A stretch of DNA of 64,000 nucleotides from G016756615 sp035556195 (GCA_035556195.1 DATMFK010000017.1:434001-498000); one strand, 5' to 3'. Counted from the stretch's first letter, positions 44,419 to 53,449 are shown. Numbers and translations: made by a program. The notes: generated by a model from the sequence alone, not told the origin.

Positions 44419-45060
44419 CTATTCTCCAAATTCGGTGCCGGTAAAGCTCGGCAGTCCGCAAATTCGCTGCCACCACCCCGCGATCGCTGGATAGCTGTCG
44501 ATGACGGCGCGTCCCTCGGGCGTCCTGAGGAAATAGGCGAACATCGGCGCCGCGTGGAGGTCGGCCAGGGTGAGTTGCTCTCCGAGCAGCCATGGGCCTG
44601 GCATCTTGAGGTCGGCCAGTGCCGCGAGGCAGGTCGCCGCGATTTTCAGGCCACCGGCGATACGCGGTTCGTCGGAAGCCTCGCCGCGCTTCGGCTTGGA
44701 GACGCGTTCCACATAGACGTCCCAGACCAGCGCGCGATAGGCGTAGGCGTCGAGCAGTCCGATGATCTGGTTCATTGTTGCCCGCATCCTCGGGCCGGAA
44801 GGCTGGAGGGGCGGACCGTCAAAAGCTTCGTCCGCGTAGCGCGTTATGGCGCCGGTCTCGAAAAGTCGGAAGCTTCCGTGTTCGAAAGCCGGGATGCGGC
44901 TGAAGGGATGGTGCTTCAGATACCATTCCGGCGGCCCGTTCGGGGCGAACACATCGATCGGGACGAGTTCATACTCCACGCCCTTCACTTCAAGGGCGAG
45001 CCTTACGATCCTGACATAGACACTGTAGTCGGCACCGAATAGGCGTGGTGGAGATTTCAT
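44419..45060 (-). CDS. Glutathione S-transferase family protein
   Basis: 213 residues with a thioredoxin-fold N-domain (LFGADYSVYVRIVRLALEVK, then HHPFSRIPAFEHGSFRLFETGA, with the cis-Pro and Glu-Thr glutathione contacts) and a helical C-domain ending in YPAIAGWWQRICGLPSF. The N-terminal SVYVR block resembles theta/beta-like bacterial GSTs; the catalytic Ser/Tyr is not certain. Convergent with alaS and upstream of icd's 3' end on the same strand. Confidence 0.88.
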   Translation of the reverse strand: MKSPPRLFGADYSVYVRIVRLALEVKGVEYELVPIDVFAPNGPPEWYLKHHPFSRIPAFEHGSFRLFETGAITRYADEAFDGPPLQPSGPRMRATMNQIIGLLDAYAYRALVWDVYVERVSKPKRGEASDEPRIAGGLKIAATCLAALADLKMPGPWLLGEQLTLADLHAAPMFAYFLRTPEGRAVIDSYPAIAGWWQRICGLPSFTGTEFGE

Positions 45061-45144
45061 CGGTTCGCCCCTGTCTGCCGTCGCCGGATCGGCGGGCCGG
45101 GCGACGATGCCCGTCGCCGGGGCCGGAATTCAACCCGCCGGGAA

Positions 45145-45181
45145 CTGGCCCGCCGGCAGCTGAATGCCGCCGGCGGGCCAG
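45145..45181 (-). terminator. Strong hairpin downstream of icd
   Basis: Perfect 13-bp stem CTGGCCCGCCGGC / GCCGGCGGGCCAG with an 11-base loop, 7 bp after the icd stop on the minus strand. There is no real U-tract, so it may protect the mRNA 3' end or act with Rho. Confidence 0.75.
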
Positions 45182-45187
45182 ATTTTG

Positions 45188-46402
45188 TCAGGCGGCCATC
45201 GCCTTCGTCAGGTTCTCGTCGATCTTGTCGAGGAACCCGGTGGTCGACAGCCAGGGCTGGTCGGCGCCGATGAGCAGTGCGAGATCCTTGGTCATGTAGC
45301 CGCTTTCGACGGTCGCCACACAGACCTTCTCGAGCGTATCGGCGAACTTCTGGAGTTCCGAATTGCCGTCGAGCTTGGCGCGGTGCGCCAGCCCGCGCGT
45401 CCAGGCGAAGATCGAGGCGATGGAATTTGTCGAGGTTTCCTCGCCTTTCTGATGCTGGCGGTAGTGACGGGTCACCGTGCCATGGGCGGCTTCCGCCTCG
45501 ACGGTCTTGCCGTCCGGCGTGACCAGCACGGAAGTCATCAGGCCGAGCGAGCCGAAGCCCTGGGCCACGATGTCGGACTGCACGTCGCCGTCATAGTTCT
45601 TGCAGGCCCAGACATACCCGCCCGACCACTTGAGGGCCGAGGCGACCATGTCGTCGATGAGACGATGCTCGTACCAGATCTTCTTTTCCTTGAACTTCTC
45701 GGCGAACTCGTTGTCGAACACTTCCTGGAAAATGTCCTTGAAGCGCCCATCATAGGCCTTGAGGATGGTGTTCTTGGTGGAGAGATAGCAGGGCACGCCG
45801 CGATCGAGCGCATAGTGGAACGACGCCATCGCGAAGTCGCGGATGGAATCGTCGAGATTGTACATCGCCATGGCGACGCCGGAGGAAGGCGCGTCGAAGA
45901 CGTCGTGCTCGATGGTCTGGCCATCCTCGCCGACAAACTTGATCGTCAGCTTGCCCTTGCTGGGGAAACGGAAATCGGTCGCCCGGTACTGGTCGCCGAA
46001 GGCGTGGCGGCCGACGATGATCGGTTTGGTCCAGCCCGGCACGAGGCGCGGCACGTTCTTGCAGATGATCGGCTCGCGGAAGATCACACCGCCCAGGATG
46101 TTGCGGATCGTGCCATTTGGCGACTTCCACATCTTCTTCAGCTGGAATTCCTCGACGCGCGCCTCATCGGGGGTGATGGTGGCGCATTTCACGCCGACAC
46201 CGTACTTCTTGATCGCGTTGGCGGCGTCGATCGTCACCTGGTCGTCGGTCGCATCGCGATGCTGGATGCTGAGGTCGTAGTATTTGAGGTCGATGTCGAG
46301 ATAGGGGTGGATCAGCTTGTCCTTGATGAACTGCCAGATGATGCGGGTCATCTCGTCGCCGTCGAGTTCGACGACGGGATTTGCCACCTTGATCTTCGCC
46401 AT
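45188..46402 (-). CDS. icd: NADP-dependent isocitrate dehydrogenase
   Basis: 404 residues from the ATG at 46402 (MAKIKVANPVVELDGDEMTR), the normal start of the eukaryote-like homodimeric type found in rhizobia. MWKSPNGTIRNILGGVIFRE is the substrate loop, KNYDGDVQSDIVAQGFGSLG the metal/isocitrate block, and EAAHGTVTRHYRQHQKGEET the NADP region. It makes 2-oxoglutarate and NADPH in the TCA cycle. Codons upstream of 46402 are not conserved in the family. Confidence 0.97.
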   Translation of the reverse strand: MAKIKVANPVVELDGDEMTRIIWQFIKDKLIHPYLDIDLKYYDLSIQHRDATDDQVTIDAANAIKKYGVGVKCATITPDEARVEEFQLKKMWKSPNGTIRNILGGVIFREPIICKNVPRLVPGWTKPIIVGRHAFGDQYRATDFRFPSKGKLTIKFVGEDGQTIEHDVFDAPSSGVAMAMYNLDDSIRDFAMASFHYALDRGVPCYLSTKNTILKAYDGRFKDIFQEVFDNEFAEKFKEKKIWYEHRLIDDMVASALKWSGGYVWACKNYDGDVQSDIVAQGFGSLGLMTSVLVTPDGKTVEAEAAHGTVTRHYRQHQKGEETSTNSIASIFAWTRGLAHRAKLDGNSELQKFADTLEKVCVATVESGYMTKDLALLIGADQPWLSTTGFLDKIDENLTKAMAA

Positions 46403-46584
46403 GGGAAATGCCTCTTTTCTGGATTCGGGACGAATGTCCCGCATTGGTCGCGACCGGAAAGATGCGGCCCCTATAGCAAAGCGCTTACCCGCGCGCAAAC
46501 CATGCCTCGTGCCGTCCCAGTCGCCATTGTCCGGGGCGATGCTGCTGCCTTCTCGCCCTGTGATTCGCTGTTGGAGCCCACCTC

Positions 46585-47478
46585 ATGTTCGAGCCTGATT
46601 TCTTCATGTTGGATACCGGGCAGGTTACGCTCAATGTGGCCGCTGCAGGCGATTCCGCGGCGAGGCTGGTCATATGCCTGCACGGCTTCCCGGAGTATTG
46701 GGCCGCCTGGCGCGAGGTGATGCAGGACTTGTCGCGGGATCATTATGTGGTTGCGCCGGATCAGCGCGGTTTCAACCTCTCGTCGAAGCCCCAAGGCGGA
46801 GAGGCTTATCTGGCCAGAAATCTGGTGGCCGACATCGTGGCGCTGGCCGACCGTCTGTCTCCGGGGAGGCCGTTCGTGCTCGCCGGCCATGACTGGGGCG
46901 CGGCCGTCGCTTACGCCTACGCTTTCGCCCATCCCGACAGGCTCACCCATCTCGTCGTCGCGAATGGCGCGCATCCGCTCTGTTTCCAGCGGGCCATCCT
47001 CGACGATCCCGGCCAGCGCCGGGCGAGCCAATATTTCCACAGATTGCGCGCGCCGGACGCGGCCGCGCGCCTGGCCGAGAATGATTTTGCCCGAGTCGAA
47101 AGAATGATCGCCGGGTTCTCCAGGACCGGGTGGATGACACCGGAAATCCGCCAAGCCTATCGCGCGGCCTGGGCGCAGCCGGGAGCGATGCAGGCCATGC
47201 TGCGCTGGTACGGTTCTTCGCCGGTCGTCGTGCCGGCGCCGGGGGAGCCGGCGGCGGATGCGCCGCTCCTCGCCTTGGACCCAGCGAAGGTCACCGTAGG
47301 CGTGCCGCATCTGGTGCTGTGGGGGGAGGCCGACGAGGCGCTCACCCCCGCTTGCCTGAACGGTCTCGAGCGCTATGCCGAGGACCTCACCATCAAGAAG
47401 ATCGGTGGAGCCGGACACTGGGTCCTGCACGAGAAGCCGGCCGAGGTCGCCGCCGCGATTCGCTCCTTCATCCTCTGA
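46585..47478 (+). CDS. Alpha/beta hydrolase, epoxide hydrolase-like
   Basis: 297 residues. LHGFPEYWAAWREVMQDL is the oxyanion HGFPE block, VVAPDQRGFNLSSKP the next, and FVLAGHDWGAAVAYAYA the nucleophile elbow with Asp, as in epoxide hydrolases and dehalogenases rather than Ser esterases. A cap-domain Tyr is in LRWYGSS, and the final His is in GGAGHWVLHEKP. Cytosolic hydrolysis of epoxides or haloalkanes is the family role; substrate unknown. Divergent from icd. Confidence 0.88.
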   Translation: MFEPDFFMLDTGQVTLNVAAAGDSAARLVICLHGFPEYWAAWREVMQDLSRDHYVVAPDQRGFNLSSKPQGGEAYLARNLVADIVALADRLSPGRPFVLAGHDWGAAVAYAYAFAHPDRLTHLVVANGAHPLCFQRAILDDPGQRRASQYFHRLRAPDAAARLAENDFARVERMIAGFSRTGWMTPEIRQAYRAAWAQPGAMQAMLRWYGSSPVVVPAPGEPAADAPLLALDPAKVTVGVPHLVLWGEADEALTPACLNGLERYAEDLTIKKIGGAGHWVLHEKPAEVAAAIRSFIL

Positions 47479-47615
47479 GAGGCCGTCGCATCCGAGGCGC
47501 CTCGGATGCACGGGGCCGTCCGCGGCTGCTGCACGCGTCCTTACGGAAGCTTCATTTCTCAGGGCGAATATGGCAGGGACGCGTAAAAAGCCGCAAAGAC
47601 TGGATCATTGGCGTC

Positions 47616-48479
47616 ATGGCAGGCACGGATCGCGACCGCAAACTCATCGCCGAAGGCCCGGCGATCATTCTCGTCGAGCCACAACTCGGGGAGAACATAG
47701 GCATGGTGGCCCGCGCCATGGCGAATTTCGGTCTTTCGGAACTGAGGCTGGTGAACCCGCGCGACGGTTGGCCCAACGAGAGGGCGCGAGCGGCGGCCAG
47801 CCGCGCCGATCATGTGATCGACGCCGTGAAGATCTTCGACACGCTGCCCGAGGCGATCGCCGATCTCAATTTCGTTTTCGCCACGACAGCGCGCGAGCGC
47901 GACGGCTTCAAGCCCGTTCGGGGGCCGGTCGAGGCGGGCAGGGCGCTGCGCGCTCGTTTCCGAGCCGGCGAGAAGACCGGCATCCTGTTCGGTCGCGAGC
48001 GCATTGGCCTGGAGAATGAAGAGGTGGGCCTCGCCGACGAGATCGTCACCTTTCCGGTCAATCCGGCCTTCGCTTCGCTCAACATCGCCCAGGCGGTGCT
48101 GCTGATGTCGTATGAGTGGATGAAGTCTGGAATGGAGGCCGAGACCGACACTGCCTTCGCCGGTCTCGAAATGGCGCCCGCGCCGAAGGAGCATTTGCTG
48201 GGTCTGTTCCGCCATCTCGAAGAAGCGCTGGACGTGAGAGGCTATTTTCGGCCGAAGGCGAAGAAGCCCAAGATGGTCGACAATCTGCGTGCGGTGCTGA
48301 CGCGTCCCGGCTTCGCGGAAGCCGAGATCAAGGTCCTGCGCGGCGTCGTCGCCTCGCTCGACTATTTCTCGCCGAAGGAGCCGCGCGGCGCCGGCTATCC
48401 CGAACGCAAGGCGAAGGCCGATGCGGCGGCCCATCGCGAAGAGGCAAACGAGGCGCGAAAAGATGTCGAGGACGGCTGA
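47616..48479 (+). CDS. trmJ: tRNA (cytidine/uridine-32-2'-O)-methyltransferase TrmJ
   Basis: 287 residues from the ATG at 47616. The SpoU knot motifs are in order: AIILVEPQLGENIGMVARAM (motif 1), GILFGRERIGLENEEVGLAD (motif 2) and FASLNIAQAVLLMSYEW (motif 3). The C-terminal helical extension with HLEEALDVRGYFRP is the TrmJ type rather than TrmL or RlmB. It 2'-O-methylates position 32 of tRNAs. The 3' end overlaps murI by 17 bp, so both share a transcript. Confidence 0.88.
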   Translation: MAGTDRDRKLIAEGPAIILVEPQLGENIGMVARAMANFGLSELRLVNPRDGWPNERARAAASRADHVIDAVKIFDTLPEAIADLNFVFATTARERDGFKPVRGPVEAGRALRARFRAGEKTGILFGRERIGLENEEVGLADEIVTFPVNPAFASLNIAQAVLLMSYEWMKSGMEAETDTAFAGLEMAPAPKEHLLGLFRHLEEALDVRGYFRPKAKKPKMVDNLRAVLTRPGFAEAEIKVLRGVVASLDYFSPKEPRGAGYPERKAKADAAAHREEANEARKDVEDG

Positions 48480-49272
48480 GAGACCAATCCTCCTGTTCGA
48501 TTCCGGCATAGGGGGGCTTAGCGTCCTTCGTGAGGCACGCGTGCTCATGCCAGGGCGCCGCTTCATTTACGTGGCCGATGACGCGGCTTTTCCTTATGGC
48601 GCCTGGGAAGAGCCCGCGCTGGCGGACCATATACTGAAACTGTTCGGGGAGCTGTTCGACCGCTACGATCCCGAGATTTCGGTGGTCGCCTGCAACACCG
48701 CCTCGACACTCGTCATCAATGCCTTGCGCGAGGTCTTTCCCGGCCGCCCATTCGTCGGAACGGTGCCGGCAATCAAACCGGCCGCCGAACGCACGCGTTC
48801 CGGCCTTGTATCGGTGCTGGCGACGCCGGGCACCGTGAAGCGCCAATATACCCGGGACCTGATTTCCCAATGGGGATCCAAATGCCATGTGCGGCTGGTC
48901 GGCAGCGACAGGCTCGCCGGCCTTGCCGAAATCTACATGCGGGACGGTTTCGTCGACGAGGATGCGGTCCGCGCCGAAATCGCTCCCTGTTTCGTCGAGC
49001 AGGATGGCCGGCGAACGGACATCGTCGTGCTCGCCTGCACCCACTATCCGTTCCTGGCCAATCGCATGCGCAAAACCGCCCCTTGGCCCGTGGACTGGCT
49101 CGATCCCGCCGAAGCGATCGCGCGGCGCGCGTTGTCCCTTATCGCCGCACAGACGCCGGAAGAGTGCGACACCGCGTTCCGGAACGGGGCGGACATTGCC
49201 GTCTTCACGTCCGGCAAGTCCGATTTCGCGACCCGGCGGATGATGCAGGGCTTTGGGCTCAGCCTCGCTTGA
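48463..49272 (+). CDS. murI: Glutamate racemase
   Basis: 269 residues from the ATG at 48463. ILLFDSGIGGLSVLREA starts the fold. The two catalytic cysteines are Cys77 in VVACNTAST and Cys192 in LACTHYPFL. It makes D-glutamate for peptidoglycan in the cytosol. It overlaps trmJ at its start and, convergently, the last codons of the Ftr1-like gene. Confidence 0.95.
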   Translation: MSRTAERPILLFDSGIGGLSVLREARVLMPGRRFIYVADDAAFPYGAWEEPALADHILKLFGELFDRYDPEISVVACNTASTLVINALREVFPGRPFVGTVPAIKPAAERTRSGLVSVLATPGTVKRQYTRDLISQWGSKCHVRLVGSDRLAGLAEIYMRDGFVDEDAVRAEIAPCFVEQDGRRTDIVVLACTHYPFLANRMRKTAPWPVDWLDPAEAIARRALSLIAAQTPEECDTAFRNGADIAVFTSGKSDFATRRMMQGFGLSLA

Positions 49273-50083
49273 GGGCCAGGCCGCGCCTCCGAACCACCGC
49301 CGACACCGAGAGAATGATCGTCAGCGTGAGGGCGTAGGCGACGATCTGAATGCCTTCCGGGCGCGCGACGTATCCGACCAGGATGTGCAGCAGGAAGCCG
49401 ACCGGGTTGGTCTGGGGCAGGATTTGCGACGTGTTCCAGATGTCGTAGCCGAGAGGAGGGAGATAGCCGGCCTGGACCAGGAAGGCCGCGGCTTGCGACG
49501 CGAGCCCGGCAGCCAGGAGCAAGACGATCACTCCTGTGACGTGGAAAATGTGCTTCAAAGGCACGCGCAGGAGGCCGGCATAGAGGAGGGCGCCGACAAG
49601 GGCAGCGCCGGCGACACCCAGAAGACCGCCTTGCAGCATGGTTGCGGCATCGAGTTCGCCATCGATCGCAACGCCGTAGAGGAAGAGAACCGTTTCAGAC
49701 CCTTCGCGCAGCACTGCCACTGCGCAGATGATCGCCAGGGCCGAGAGTGGCTTGACACCTTCGCGAACTGCCGAGCCGATCGCCCGGCTTTCGCGCGCGA
49801 GTTCCGCTCCGTGCGAACTCATCCAGATTTGATGCCAGCCAAGCATTGCGACGGCCGTCAGCAGAACCACGGCATTGAAGACTTCCGTGCCGTTGCCATC
49901 GAAGAGCTCGGTCAACTGGCTCGCGAAGATTGCAACGATACCCGCTCCGACAAGGCCCGCGAGCACGCCACCTGACACCCATCGGCCTCTCGCCGGAATG
50001 CCGCTGCTCGCTGCAAGCACGATCGAGATGATTAGAGCAGCTTCAAGGGTCTCGCGGAAGACGATGACGAATGTGGGGAGCAT
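49259..50083 (-). CDS. ftrC: Ftr1-family high-affinity iron permease
   Basis: 274 residues with seven hydrophobic helices. The two iron-passage motifs R-E-x-x-E are present: FRETLEAALIISIVL near the N-terminus and AVLREGSETVLFLYG in the middle. The family takes up Fe(III)/Fe(II) after oxidation. The TAG stop of the cupredoxin-like gene is immediately followed by GTG-ATG (TAGTGATG), showing coupling. By analogy with Brucella ftrABCD this is the FtrC part. FtrA (P19) and FtrD (polyferredoxin) genes are absent from the neighbourhood. Confidence 0.87.
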   Translation of the reverse strand: MLPTFVIVFRETLEAALIISIVLAASSGIPARGRWVSGGVLAGLVGAGIVAIFASQLTELFDGNGTEVFNAVVLLTAVAMLGWHQIWMSSHGAELARESRAIGSAVREGVKPLSALAIICAVAVLREGSETVLFLYGVAIDGELDAATMLQGGLLGVAGAALVGALLYAGLLRVPLKHIFHVTGVIVLLLAAGLASQAAAFLVQAGYLPPLGYDIWNTSQILPQTNPVGFLLHILVGYVARPEGIQIVAYALTLTIILSVSAVVRRRGLALKRG

Positions 50084-50085
50084 CA

Positions 50086-50433
50086 CTACTGCGCAAAAAG
50101 CGTCCCTATAGCCGTGTCTTCGTGACGCTCACCGAAGAAACCATAGCTGCCGGCAGCCAGCGGTCCGATGTGAAAGGTCATCTCCTTTCCACCGGCGATC
50201 ACCTTCTCGACGTGGAAGTCGTTGCTCTCGAATTCCTCCGCCGTCTGGTCCGCATTGACGACTGTCAGAGCGAACGCCTCATTGGCGGGAACGCTGAGCG
50301 TCTGTGGCTTGAAGCGATGATCCTGGATCGTGAGTGTGAAGGTCTGTTCATCTGCCGCTTTGCCCGGCATTGCCTGGAAGAGCATGGCGGCAATGGCCAC
50401 CAGACAAGCTGGCAACAGGCGCTGGAAAATCAT
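50086..50433 (-). CDS. Periplasmic cupredoxin-like iron-uptake protein
   Basis: 115 residues from the ATG at 50433. The signal peptide is IFQRLLPACLVAIAAMLFQA up to GKAA, and the mature domain of about 90 residues is cupredoxin-like (FTLTIQDHRFKPQTLSVPAN, then SYGFFGERHEDTAIGTLF). The mature protein has no Cys, so it lacks a classical type 1 copper site, as in FtrB/EfeO-type cupredoxins. It probably binds iron or copper for delivery to the permease. An earlier start would give no signal peptide. Confidence 0.82.
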   Translation of the reverse strand: MIFQRLLPACLVAIAAMLFQAMPGKAADEQTFTLTIQDHRFKPQTLSVPANEAFALTVVNADQTAEEFESNDFHVEKVIAGGKEMTFHIGPLAAGSYGFFGERHEDTAIGTLFAQ

Positions 50434-50533
50434 CTCTCGACCTCTTCTTGAATGGCTGAGCCTCGGATCTCCAAGGGTTTCAGACGTTGCCAACATATAA
50501 AGAAGACAATTGAAGTCAACTATGGTCGACCAT

Positions 50534-50550
50534 TTTGGAATCATTCAAAA
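50534..50550. promoter_or_regulatory. Irr/ICE-like iron-control box upstream of the Ftr pair
   Basis: TTTGGAATCATTCAAAA matches the rhizobial iron control element as I recall it (TTTAGAA-N3-TTCTAAA) at 12 of 14 fixed positions. It lies 100 bp upstream of the cupredoxin-like start in an AT-rich promoter stretch. Supports iron-responsive regulation by Irr. Confidence 0.5.
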
Positions 50551-50706
50551 TACAAAAGATTACAATGCGTTATGGTTTGCCGTCAGGCAGTTGTCATTGT
50601 AGGCGATCAGCAGCGATGCGAATGGACGCGTGAGCGTTTCGGCCTCGCCGATGGCCTCGGCTTGATCGCCGATAGATCCTGCTTTCGCCTTGCCTGGGCG
50701 AAATCC

Positions 50707-50765
50707 TTGACACACAAGGAATGATCCACTAGAGCCACGCCAGCGCCGGGCCGAAGGGTCCGGCG
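50707..50765 (+). promoter_or_regulatory. Candidate rpsD promoter and leader hairpin
   Basis: TTGACA at 50707 and TAGAGC 17 bases later resemble a sigma-70 promoter. A 9-bp stem CGCCGGGCC / GGTCCGGCG with a GAAG loop follows at 50744-50765, then TCTTACTT. It is about 140 bp upstream of rpsD on the same strand, where it could be an attenuator or a regulatory leader for this ribosomal protein gene. Confidence 0.4.
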
Positions 50766-50906
50766 TCTTACTTGACGTGTCCCGTGGGTCTTTCCGCAAA
50801 GCGTGCGTGGGAGATCCTGTCAGGTCCCAAGATCGGGGCCAGAGGAGGGCGCGTTCCTTCGTCCGGAGCATCTTGCTTCGGATTCAACGTGTTGAAAGGG
50901 AATGCG

Positions 50907-51524
50907 ATGAGCAAGCGCGAATCCGCAAAGTACAAGCTGGACCGCCGTCTTGGCGAAAATGTCTGGGGCCGCCCGAAGTCTCCGGTCAACAAGCGCGAGT
51001 ATGGCCCGGGCCAGCACGGCCAGCGCCGCAAGGGCAAGATGTCGGACTTCGGTCTGCAGCTGCGGGCCAAGCAGAAGCTGAAGGGCCATTACGGCGACGT
51101 GTCGGAGAAGCAGTTCCGCAAGACGTATGACGAGGCGAACCGTCGCAAGGGCGATACTTCGGAGAACCTGATCGGTCTCTTGGAGTCGCGTCTCGATGCC
51201 ATCGTCTATCGCGCGAAGTTCGTGCCGACGATCTTCGCCGCGCGCCAGTTCGTGAATCACGGCCACATCAATGTGAACGGCCGCCGCGTCAATATCGGCT
51301 CCTACCGCTGCAAGCCGGGCGACGTGATCGAAGTTCGCGAGAAGTCGAAGCAGCTCGTCATGGTGCTGGAGGCCGTGCAGCTCGCCGAGCGCGACGTTCC
51401 GGACTACATCGAGGTCGATCACAACAAGATGGTCGCCACCTATCAGCGCGTGCCTAGCCTTGCCGATGTGCCGTTCGCGGTGCAGATGGAACCGAACCTC
51501 GTCGTCGAGTTCTACTCGCGGTAA
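50907..51524 (+). CDS. rpsD: 30S ribosomal protein S4
   Basis: 205 residues, full length, from the ATG at 50907 after GAAAGGG. SKRESAKYKLDRRLGENVWG is the alphaproteobacterial N-terminus. LESRLDAIVYRAKFVPTIFA, then ARQFVNHGHINVNGRRVNIG, form the S4 RNA-binding domain, and the chain ends in NLVVEFYSR. Binds 16S rRNA early in 30S assembly. Monocistronic between a leader hairpin and a strong terminator. Confidence 0.98.
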   Translation: MSKRESAKYKLDRRLGENVWGRPKSPVNKREYGPGQHGQRRKGKMSDFGLQLRAKQKLKGHYGDVSEKQFRKTYDEANRRKGDTSENLIGLLESRLDAIVYRAKFVPTIFAARQFVNHGHINVNGRRVNIGSYRCKPGDVIEVREKSKQLVMVLEAVQLAERDVPDYIEVDHNKMVATYQRVPSLADVPFAVQMEPNLVVEFYSR

Positions 51525-51547
51525 ACGACGTCAGTTCGAAATTCAGG

Positions 51548-51577
51548 AAAAGGCCGCGCCCGTTCGCGGCCTTTTTC
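51548..51577 (+). terminator. Rho-independent terminator of rpsD
   Basis: Stem AGGCCGCG / CGCGGCCT with loop CCCGTT, followed by TTTT; the preceding AAA extends pairing. 27 bp after the rpsD stop. Confidence 0.93.
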
Positions 51578-51716
51578 ATATGAGCAAGCGCAATTCCGAT
51601 CTTTCGTGAAAATCGGTTCGCAGGCTGGCTGCGATGGTCTATGCAGGCGCGATGGACCGGCCAAGGAAAGATCGGCGGCCGGACAGTACGAAACGCGGTT
51701 TCGAAGTGTTGGAACA

Positions 51717-52589
51717 ATGACCTTGCACGAGATTCCCGAGCTTGATGCGCCCGGTGCCGAGGGCGGCGCGCACCCGCTTTTCGCCGAAGTGCCGTCGAGT
51801 GTCGAATTCAACAAGCTGCGCAAGCGGCTCCTGCGACATATGCGGCAGGCCCTCGCTGACTTCGCCATGGTCAAGCCAGGAGATCGATGGCTCGTGGCTT
51901 TGTCTGGCGGCAAGGATTCCCACGGGCTCCTTGCCTTGCTCCTCGACCTGAAATGGCGCGGCTTGTTGCCGGTGGACTTGCTGGCCTGCAATCTCGACCA
52001 GGGCCAGCCGAATTTCCCCAAGAACATCCTGCCTGATTATCTGACCGCTCACGGCATCCCACACCGGATCGAGTATCAGGACACCTATTCGGTGGTGACC
52101 GAAAAGATTGTCGAGGGCAACACCTATTGCTCGCTTTGCTCGCGCCTTCGCCGAGGCCATCTCTACAGGATTGCACGCGAGGAGGGATGTTCGTCCCTGA
52201 TCCTCGGTCATCACCGTGAAGACATTCTGGAGACGTTCTTCATGAATCTGTTCCACGGCGGGCGCATGGCCGCGATGCCGCCCAAGCTGCTCAATGATGA
52301 GCGGGACGTCATGGTATTGCGTCCGCTCGCTTACGCAGCGGAGAGCGATCTCGCCAAGTTCGCCGACGCCATGCGTTTCCCGATCATCCCTTGCGATCTT
52401 TGCGGCAGCCAGGAAGGGCTGCAACGCAATGCCATGAAGGCGATGCTGGAAGAGATCGAGCGTCGTATGCCCGGGCGCAAGGACACGATGATCCGTGCTC
52501 TGGGCAATGTTCGCGCCTCGCATCTCCTGGACCGGAAGCTGTTCGACTTTGCCGCGCTCAACGAAACCATCACTGCAGGGACACCATGA
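51717..52589 (+). CDS. ttcA: tRNA 2-thiocytidine(32) synthetase
   Basis: 290 residues from the ATG at 51717. WLVALSGGKDSHGLLALLLD is the PP-loop (residues 63-68). The iron-sulphur cysteines are Cys138 and Cys141 (NTYCSLCSRLRRGHLY) and Cys229 (PCDLCGSQEGLQR). It thiolates C32 of certain tRNAs using ATP and a 4Fe-4S cluster. It overlaps the next gene by ATGA. Frames upstream of 51717 lie in the terminator-proximal DNA and are not used. Confidence 0.93.
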   Translation: MTLHEIPELDAPGAEGGAHPLFAEVPSSVEFNKLRKRLLRHMRQALADFAMVKPGDRWLVALSGGKDSHGLLALLLDLKWRGLLPVDLLACNLDQGQPNFPKNILPDYLTAHGIPHRIEYQDTYSVVTEKIVEGNTYCSLCSRLRRGHLYRIAREEGCSSLILGHHREDILETFFMNLFHGGRMAAMPPKLLNDERDVMVLRPLAYAAESDLAKFADAMRFPIIPCDLCGSQEGLQRNAMKAMLEEIERRMPGRKDTMIRALGNVRASHLLDRKLFDFAALNETITAGTP

Positions 52590-53413
52590 CGTTTGACGAG
52601 AAGGCGATCGATTGGCTGGCCGCGGTACTCGCGGATGCCGCCGCAGCGGAGATCATGCCGCGCTTCAGGCGCCTGGATCGCGGGGATATCCGGCTGAAGA
52701 CCTCCGCGGCTGACCTCGTCACCGAGGCGGATATCAATGCCGAGCGCGTCATCACGGCCCGCCTGCGCGAGCGCTATCCCGAAGCCATGATCGTGGGCGA
52801 GGAAGCCCACTCCGAAAATCCGGCGCTCCTCCACGGCCTTGGCGAGGCTCCGCTCGCTTTCGTCATCGATCCGGTCGATGGCACGTTCAATTTTGCTTCC
52901 GGAATGCCCTTGTTCGGAGTCATGCTCGCGGTTGTCGTTCGCGGCGAGACCGTCGCCGGCATCATTCACGATCCCGTCGGCAAGGATTGGCTGATCGGTG
53001 CCAAAGGGGCCGGCAGCCATGTCCGGCATGCGAATGGCCGGCTCGAGAAGGCGCGGGTCGCAGAGTCCGTTCCGCTGTCTGAGATGACCGGCGCCATCTC
53101 CTTCAGCCATCTGCCCGAGCCCGAACGGTCGCGCCTCGCCCGCAACCACGTTCAATCGCTGTCGCAATTCAACTATCGTTGCGCAGCGTGCGAGTACCGT
53201 TTGCTGGCTACGGGCTTCGGCCACTACGTCATCTACAACAAGCTGATGCCCTGGGATCATCTTGCTGGTGTCCTGATCCACGCCGAAGCCGGAGGCTATT
53301 CCGCCCGTTTCGACGGCAGCGCGTATAACGCTTCGCATGTGGGCGGTGGGCTGCTCGTTGCGCCGAGCAGGGAAAGCTGGGATGAACTGCGGCGCAAGCT
53401 CTGGGCGGAATAG
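52586..53413 (+). CDS. Inositol monophosphatase family protein
   Basis: 275 residues from the ATG at 52586 (ATGA overlap with ttcA). Metal-site motifs are MIVGEEAHSE (Glu-Glu), FVIDPVDGTFNFASGMPLF (D-P-x-D-G-T) and MPWDHLAGVLIHAEAGG (W-D). SuhB-type inositol phosphatases, 3'(2'),5'-bisphosphatases and histidinol phosphatases share this fold. The position after ttcA does not settle the substrate, so no symbol is given. Confidence 0.88.
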   Translation: MTFDEKAIDWLAAVLADAAAAEIMPRFRRLDRGDIRLKTSAADLVTEADINAERVITARLRERYPEAMIVGEEAHSENPALLHGLGEAPLAFVIDPVDGTFNFASGMPLFGVMLAVVVRGETVAGIIHDPVGKDWLIGAKGAGSHVRHANGRLEKARVAESVPLSEMTGAISFSHLPEPERSRLARNHVQSLSQFNYRCAACEYRLLATGFGHYVIYNKLMPWDHLAGVLIHAEAGGYSARFDGSAYNASHVGGGLLVAPSRESWDELRRKLWAE

Positions 53414-53449
53414 GGCTGGTCGGAGCCCTATCAATCGCGATGCGTGCCG

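Noticed and set aside
45164..46720. 518-codon plus-strand open frame over icd
   Set aside because: Antisense to icd, which has all its catalytic motifs.
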